From Myxococcota bacterium (GTDB lineage Bacteria; Myxococcota_A; Bradymonadia; UBA7976; UBA1532): a stretch of DNA of 46,048 bases. The DNA lies in NCBI GenBank assembly GCA_018813065.1, contig JAHJCH010000147.1, positions 1-46,048 on the forward strand. The letters are read 5' to 3'. Of this stretch, positions 42,082 through 46,048 are shown piece by piece. Position 1 is the first letter of the stretch; each line of letters begins with the position of its first letter. Below the pieces are notes generated by a model. It did not search any database. It saw nothing but the letters and a program-made list of their open reading frames with translations, and was not told the origin of the DNA. The position numbers and the translations under genes are program-made.

Positions 42082-42567
42082 ATGTCCACCACCACGCTCT
42101 ACCCTGGCAGCTTTGATCCCATCACCTGTGGGCACGTCGATATCGTGCAGCGGGGCCTCAAGGTCTTCGACGAGGTGCGCATCGCCGTGGCCATCAACCT
42201 CAAGAAGCAGCCGCTCTTCAGCGTGGCCGAGCGCGTCGAGATGATCTCGGCGCTGTTCGTGGACGAGCCGCGCGTGCGCGTGGTCACCTTTGAGGGCCTG
42301 CTGGTGGACTACGCCCGCCGCCAGGGCATCTCAACGGTCTTGCGTGGGCTGCGCGCCGTCAGCGACTTTGAGTTTGAGTTCCAGCTCGCCAGCATGAACC
42401 GCCGCCTCACCGACGAGGTGGATTTTATCTTTATGATGACCGGCGAGGATCACTACTTTGTCTCCTCCAGCCTGGTCCGCGAGGTGGCGGCCCACGGCGG
42501 GGACATCTCCGGGCTGGTGCCCAAGTCCATCCAAGCGCGGCTGATCGAGCGCTTCAAACAAAGCTAG
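42082..42567 (+). CDS. coaD: Phosphopantetheine adenylyltransferase
   Basis: The 161-residue protein is CoaD: YPGSFDPITCGHVDIVQR with the nucleotidyltransferase GH motif, KKQPLFSVAERVEMI, STVLRGLRAVSDFEFEFQLA, and FIFMMTGEDHYFVSSSLVRE. It transfers AMP from ATP to 4'-phosphopantetheine, the penultimate step of coenzyme A synthesis. The length is standard. Cys replaces the more usual Asn or Lys in the ITxGH segment, which is tolerated. AAGGAG lies five bases before ATG 42082, within the end of rsmD. Confidence 0.97.
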   Translation: MSTTTLYPGSFDPITCGHVDIVQRGLKVFDEVRIAVAINLKKQPLFSVAERVEMISALFVDEPRVRVVTFEGLLVDYARRQGISTVLRGLRAVSDFEFEFQLASMNRRLTDEVDFIFMMTGEDHYFVSSSLVREVAAHGGDISGLVPKSIQARLIERFKQS

Positions 42568-42583
42568 GGGAGGCGCGGCGCGT

Positions 42584-43147
42584 ATGAGGTTTGGGTGGCG
42601 CAGGGCGGCGTGGGTCTGGGGGGTGTGGGGGGGGCTCCTCAGCGGCTGCGTCATCCCCATGCCCATCGAGGCCGAGCCCATCGAGGAGAACAACCCGCCC
42701 TTCTACCTTCCGGGCGCCGCCCAGCCCGATCCGGGCCGCTTCGTGCGCTATGACCCCCAGGAGGACGGCCCCACGCTGACGCTCTCTGTGCGGCCCATCG
42801 CCGACGCCAACCCGCTGGATCGCTTCTTTTACCGTTGGTTCACCAACTACGACCCCGACTCGCCCGTGGCCTCACGGATCGTCCAAGAGGGGCCGCCGCA
42901 GGGCTTACCGCCTGAGCGCGGCGAGGCGGGCGTGGAGATGACGCTTTACCCCTGCGAGGAGACCGCCTTCGTCGGCCCGATTCAGCGCGTTGAGGTCATC
43001 GTCGCCGATCGGCCCTTCTTATCGGCGGACGAGGCCCCCGCCGCCTCCCCCAACCCCAACCAGGCGCTCTCTGAGGAGGCGCGGGCCTTTCGGATCGTCT
43101 GGTTCCTTGAGTTTGATCGCGAGGAGGCATGCAACAGCGCGCTGTGA
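42584..43147 (+). CDS. Small lipoprotein of unknown function
   Basis: The 187-residue product has an Arg/Trp-rich leader and lipobox LLSGC (Cys22, +2 Val). The mature part starts with an acidic Pro-rich linker (MPIEAEPIEENNPPFYLPG). A compact domain follows with LTLSVRPIADANPLDRFFYR and WFTNYDPDSPVASRIVQEG, then a beta section ending in RIVWFLEFDREEA. I do not recognise the family. It begins 17 bases after coaD and overlaps the next lipoprotein gene by 19 bases, so the two are probably made together and may form a complex at the membrane. The C-terminal Cys (EEACNSAL) lies in the overlap. Confidence 0.8.
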   Translation: MRFGWRRAAWVWGVWGGLLSGCVIPMPIEAEPIEENNPPFYLPGAAQPDPGRFVRYDPQEDGPTLTLSVRPIADANPLDRFFYRWFTNYDPDSPVASRIVQEGPPQGLPPERGEAGVEMTLYPCEETAFVGPIQRVEVIVADRPFLSADEAPAASPNPNQALSEEARAFRIVWFLEFDREEACNSAL

Positions 43148-44739
43148 TCATCATCGGCCTGGCGCTGGCGGGGCTCTTGAGCTGCGATGAGGGCGATGAG
43201 CCTGTCGCCCCACAAGGGCGGGCGGGCTGCCGGGCGCGCGGCGACTGCCCCCAGGGGCTCAGCTGCGTCGAGGGCGTCTGCGTCGGCGGCGAGGCGCCGA
43301 CCTGGCGCTTGGCGCTGCGGCTCTTGCCCAACACCGACAGCGCCTACGGCCCCGCCGACGTGCTCGACTTCCAGTTTGACGGCGCGCTGGCCTTACGCGT
43401 CCCCCACCTCACCCTCTGGGAGTGGGCCAGCCGTGAGGGCCGCGTCGCCACCTTGGAGGGGAACACCGTGGCGGCGCAGATGACGGCGCGGGGGACCAGC
43501 GGCATCGACACGCCGCCGCTGAGCTTCAGCGCCAACCCCATCACCACCGGCGAGCGGCTGTTTCGCGTCAACCTGATGTCGTGGTGGCCCACGGCGCGCG
43601 ACGATCGCCGCCCCCCGCGCTACGCCGTGCGCCTGGAGCCCGAGGGGCTGCCGCCCTACACCCTCAGCGGCTGGATCGTGCCCAGCACCGACGACGTCCT
43701 CTTTGAGCTGCCCTCCACCGCCAGCCTCGCCCGCGTCAGCGGCGAGGTCCTCCTCAGCGAAAACAACCCGCTGCCGCAGCGTGGCCTCTCGGTGACGATC
43801 CTCGACGCCGAGGGGCGGCGGCTGGCGACCACGGCGGAGACCGATGATCTGGGCCGCTTTGAGGTGCGGCTCTGGCCGGGGATCAGCGGCCAGGGCATCC
43901 TCAGGGTGCGCGCCACGGACCCTGATCGTCCGCTCCCCCAGCTTGAGCAGGCCATCGACCTTCAGCGCGCCCAAGCGGCCCCTCAGGTGCTCTACATGGG
44001 CCAGTTTGAGAGCCTCTTTGAGTTACAGGGGGCGGTCCTCGCCGAGGGGACGCCGATCGGCGGCGCGCAGGTGCGCTTACGCGGCAAGATCGGGGCGGGG
44101 CGCTTCGAGGCCAACGCCGACACGGGCGCCGAGGGGGGCTTCACCGCCAAGGTCTATCCTGGCGAATATACAATTGATATCATCCCGCCGCCCCCGCACC
44201 GGCTCACCCGCATCAAGGAGACGCTCAGCCCCGCCGCGCCGCTCTACCTCGCCCCCCAGCTCAAGACGCCCGTCTTCGCCCATGTGGTCGATTTCAGCGG
44301 CCAAGAGATCGCCGAGGCGCGGATCATCGCCGAGCTGATCCGCCCCTACTGGACCGATCCGCAGCTTGAGGACGACGCCCCACCCCCGCTGCGTCGTGTT
44401 GAGACGCAGAGCGACGCCGAGGGCGCCTTCACCCTCCAGCTCGATCCGGGAGAGCATGAGATCACGATCTCGCCCGCCAGCGGCGCGGGGCTGCCCGAGG
44501 CGCGCTTTAGCCTCCAAGTGCCGGGGCGCCAGCCTGTCTCCCATGTGCGCTTTGAGATCCCCCCCGCCGTGGTCGTCACCCTGCGCCTCCTCAGCCCTGA
44601 CGGCGCCCCCCTCAGCGACGTCATCGCCGAGGCGTGGCAGCAAGGCGAGGCGCCTCTCCGGGTTGGACAAGGGATCACAGATACAAACGGAGAGGTGATC
44701 TTGGCGCTGCCCAACTTCCCCAGCTATGTGCAGAAATAA
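43129..44739 (+). CDS. Lipoprotein with carboxypeptidase-regulatory-like (CarboxypepD_reg/Ig) repeats
   Basis: The 536-residue protein has lipobox LLSC (Cys19, +2 Asp). A short Cys-rich hook follows (CRARGDCPQGLSCVEGVC), a pattern often placed after the anchor in myxobacterial lipoproteins. An unassigned beta domain extends to about 200. From about 200 on come four or so repeats of about 80 residues with TxTDxxGxFxxxLxPGxY logic, such as AETDDLGRFEVRLWPG, ADTGAEGGFTAKVYPGEYTI and TQSDAEGAFTLQLDPGEHEI. These are transthyretin-like carboxypeptidase-regulatory domains used as surface stalks. The start ATG 43129 lies inside the preceding gene. A Rho-independent-looking hairpin follows 44 bases after the stop. 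The last 60 or so bases are AT-richer than the body of the gene. Confidence 0.85.
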   Translation: MQQRAVIIIGLALAGLLSCDEGDEPVAPQGRAGCRARGDCPQGLSCVEGVCVGGEAPTWRLALRLLPNTDSAYGPADVLDFQFDGALALRVPHLTLWEWASREGRVATLEGNTVAAQMTARGTSGIDTPPLSFSANPITTGERLFRVNLMSWWPTARDDRRPPRYAVRLEPEGLPPYTLSGWIVPSTDDVLFELPSTASLARVSGEVLLSENNPLPQRGLSVTILDAEGRRLATTAETDDLGRFEVRLWPGISGQGILRVRATDPDRPLPQLEQAIDLQRAQAAPQVLYMGQFESLFELQGAVLAEGTPIGGAQVRLRGKIGAGRFEANADTGAEGGFTAKVYPGEYTIDIIPPPPHRLTRIKETLSPAAPLYLAPQLKTPVFAHVVDFSGQEIAEARIIAELIRPYWTDPQLEDDAPPPLRRVETQSDAEGAFTLQLDPGEHEITISPASGAGLPEARFSLQVPGRQPVSHVRFEIPPAVVVTLRLLSPDGAPLSDVIAEAWQQGEAPLRVGQGITDTNGEVILALPNFPSYVQK

Positions 44740-44780
44740 AACGCTCTAACTTCGCGTATTTAATGCATAAAAAATATGCC

Positions 44781-44808
44781 AAAAAAAACCCGCGCGGGGT
44801 CATTTTTT
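44781..44808 (+). terminator. Intrinsic terminator behind the lipoprotein pair
   Basis: A run of eight As, a CCCGCGCGGGG palindrome and, one base interrupted, TCATTTTTT form an A-tract/hairpin/T-tract arrangement that can act in both directions. It lies about 40 bases after the TAA of the regulatory-like lipoprotein and before the coiled-coil gene. It separates two transcription units. Confidence 0.65.
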
Positions 44809-44884
44809 GGGTGTACATCCGCCGATGGTGTGATAACGATACTGCAAGGTTGTTCACAAACCCCGCCACAGAGGAGGTCAGAGC
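44809..44884 (+). promoter_or_regulatory. Leader and possible promoter of the coiled-coil operon
   Basis: Between the terminator and ATG 44885 lies a short AT-richer leader containing GATAAC (44832-44837) and GATACT (44838-44843), each matching four of six -10 positions. No -35 box fits either at ideal spacing. GAGGAGG at 44871-44877 is a strong ribosome binding site seven bases before the ATG, which suggests high expression. Confidence 0.35.
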
Positions 44885-45862
44885 ATGACAGCAGAAGCCG
44901 CTCGGTCTAAGGAGCAGATTCTTCGCCGGTTTAGGGAGCTTCAGCGCGAGCACAAGATCCAAGAGGCGTACGTCAGCACCAAGGCCGAAGAGGCCGAGCG
45001 CGCTGAAGACCTCCAGGTCGTCAAGCAAGCCGCCGCCTACACCGTCCAGAGCGTGGTCACCGAGCTGGCGGCCCTCCAGCTCAAGTTCAAGGGCGATCTC
45101 GAGGCCATCAGCAACACGCTGACGAGCGAGGTGGACAAGCTGACGGCGCTCCAGCGCGCCATCATCGTCGAGCGTGGCCGCGTCGCAGAGCTGGAGAACA
45201 TCCGCGTCGCCGCCGAGGCGCTGGAGCTGCTCAACCAAGAGCACAAGCAGCGCGGCGCCGACTTCGAGCAGCAGGCCACCGAGGCCCGCAAGGCCTTTGA
45301 TGAAGATGTCGCCGCGCTGCGCGCCGCTTGGGCGCGTGAGCAGGCGGACTTTGAGCAAGGGCTCAAGGAGCACCAGACCAACCAGGACAAGACCCGCCAA
45401 GCCGAGGAGGAGGAGCACGCCTACGAGCTTAAGCGCCGCCGCGAGCTGGACACCGATAACTTCGCCACCAACAAGAAGCTCCAGGATCGCGCCTTGGCCG
45501 AGGAGGAGGCCCAGAAGGAGGCCAACTGGAAGGCGCGCGAGGCCGAGTTAGCCAAGCACGCCGAGGCGATCAAGGCCATGCAGGCCGAGGACGCCGCCTT
45601 CCCAGACAAGCTCAAGGGCGCCGAGGAGGAGGCCAAGGCCGACGCCATCCGCAAGGCCCAGCAAGAGGCCAAGGACGAGGCCGAGCTGATCGCCAAGGAG
45701 TTCGAGGCCGACGTCAAGGTCTTCACGCAGGAGATCGCCGCGCTCAACGAGACGATCGCCCAGCAGCAGGCGCGCATGGAGGCGCTGACGGCTGAGCTGA
45801 AGGCCGCCGCCGTTGAAGAGCAGAAGCTGGCCGTCAAGGCGATCGACAACGCGAAGCGCTGA
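44885..45862 (+). CDS. Long coiled-coil protein of unknown function
   Basis: The 325-residue protein has no signal peptide, membrane segment or Cys. After a short N-terminal motif, SKEQILRRFRELQREHK (about 8-24), almost the whole length is Glu/Ala/Lys/Gln-rich helix with heptad character, such as QQATEARKAFDEDVAALRAA and EEEAQKEANWKAREAELAK. One likely break occurs at AEDAAFPDKLKG. It is probably an elongated cytoplasmic dimer or filament-like protein. The strong GAGGAGG site suggests abundance. The next gene, starting 39 bases downstream, opens with the same motif (TKTEILNAYNELLREYKK), so the two are likely paralogues or share a partner. I do not recognise the family; SMC-like ATPase heads are absent. 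Confidence 0.85.
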   Translation: MTAEAARSKEQILRRFRELQREHKIQEAYVSTKAEEAERAEDLQVVKQAAAYTVQSVVTELAALQLKFKGDLEAISNTLTSEVDKLTALQRAIIVERGRVAELENIRVAAEALELLNQEHKQRGADFEQQATEARKAFDEDVAALRAAWAREQADFEQGLKEHQTNQDKTRQAEEEEHAYELKRRRELDTDNFATNKKLQDRALAEEEAQKEANWKAREAELAKHAEAIKAMQAEDAAFPDKLKGAEEEAKADAIRKAQQEAKDEAELIAKEFEADVKVFTQEIAALNETIAQQQARMEALTAELKAAAVEEQKLAVKAIDNAKR

Positions 45863-45901
45863 GGCACGGCGTAACCTCAACCTCAAAGATCAGGGAAGAC
45901 G

Positions 45902-46048
45902 ATGACGACCTTCACCTCCAAGAACACAAAGACCGAGATCCTCAACGCCTACAATGAGCTTCTGCGCGAGTACAAGAAGCTCAAGGCCGCCAAGCCCGCC
46001 GCCGCCCCAGCGCCCGCCGCCCGGCCCGCGCCCGTGGCCGCCAAGCCC
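45902..46048 (+). CDS. Paralogous coiled-coil-type protein (partial, N-terminal 49 residues)
   Basis: The frame opens at ATG 45902 behind AGGGAAG and continues to the window edge. The N-terminus reads TKTEILNAYNELLREYKK, aligning position by position with SKEQILRRFRELQREHKI of the preceding protein. It then enters an Ala/Pro/Lys-rich segment (AAKPAAAPAPAARPAPVAAK) that looks like a flexible linker. Only the start is available, so the main domain is unknown. Confidence 0.75.
   Translation, partial: MTTFTSKNTKTEILNAYNELLREYKKLKAAKPAAAPAPAARPAPVAAKP

Overview
The window looks like chromosome of a GC-rich Gram-negative bacterium, most likely in the Myxococcota / Bradymonadota-type 'delta' lineages. 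Reasons: at least seven predicted lipoproteins, an Omp85-type barrel protein, a Ser/Thr kinase fused to an AAA/TPR module, complex histidine kinases, MopE-type Asp-rich repeats, lamin-tail-domain proteins and an alpha-2-macroglobulin. The lineage is inferred from gene content only. I saw no rRNA, tRNA, insertion sequence, prophage or CRISPR array. Coding density is very high, and most neighbouring same-strand genes overlap by 4 bases or lie within about 20 bases of each other.

Layout. 1-3193 (minus): a partial lipoprotein and a large MopE-repeat lipoprotein. 3334-9084 (plus): a Ser/Thr kinase-AAA-TPR protein followed 6 bases later by an FHA-GAF-PAS-histidine kinase-receiver protein, probably one signalling unit. 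9104-9910 (minus): a dienoyl-CoA isomerase-like crotonase. 10123-15012 (plus): a complete alpha-2-macroglobulin lipoprotein with a thioester motif and an unusually long bait-region insert. 15023-17835 (minus): a translationally coupled VWA protein and atypical protein kinase. 18084-18494 (plus): an AT-rich, apparently foreign hotdog thioesterase. 18687-25481 (plus): a five-gene run of leucyl aminopeptidase with a Lys/Pro/Ala-repeat tail, Omp85-like barrel, DUF4390-like protein, NtrY-like sensor kinase and CAP-domain protein. 25691-32911 (plus): a 2406-residue lipoprotein with six lamin-tail domains. 32934-34018 (minus): an unknown lipoprotein and a doubtful small ORF. 34088-37706 (plus): a PD40/TPR protein with one CxxCH motif, a FabZ-like hotdog protein and a PlsC acyltransferase, coupled by ATGA overlaps. 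37714-39347 (minus): a MinD/ParA-like ATPase with an altered P-loop, coupled to a degenerate J-domain/HTH protein. 39488-42567 (plus): a membrane histidine kinase, rsmD and coaD. 42584-44739 (plus): two overlapping lipoprotein genes. 44885-46048 (plus): two coiled-coil proteins that share an N-terminal motif, the second cut by the window edge.

Themes. Much of the window encodes the cell envelope and its sensing: surface lipoproteins with acidic tandem-repeat linkers, a protease trap, a barrel protein, and four kinase systems without an adjacent stand-alone response regulator. The best candidates for something undescribed are the pseudopilin-like insert in the macroglobulin bait region, the VWA-kinase pair, the coiled-coil pair at the right edge, and the repeat-tailed aminopeptidase. 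Several genes carry sharply AT-richer patches, and GATC appears strongly enriched in the GC-rich genes.
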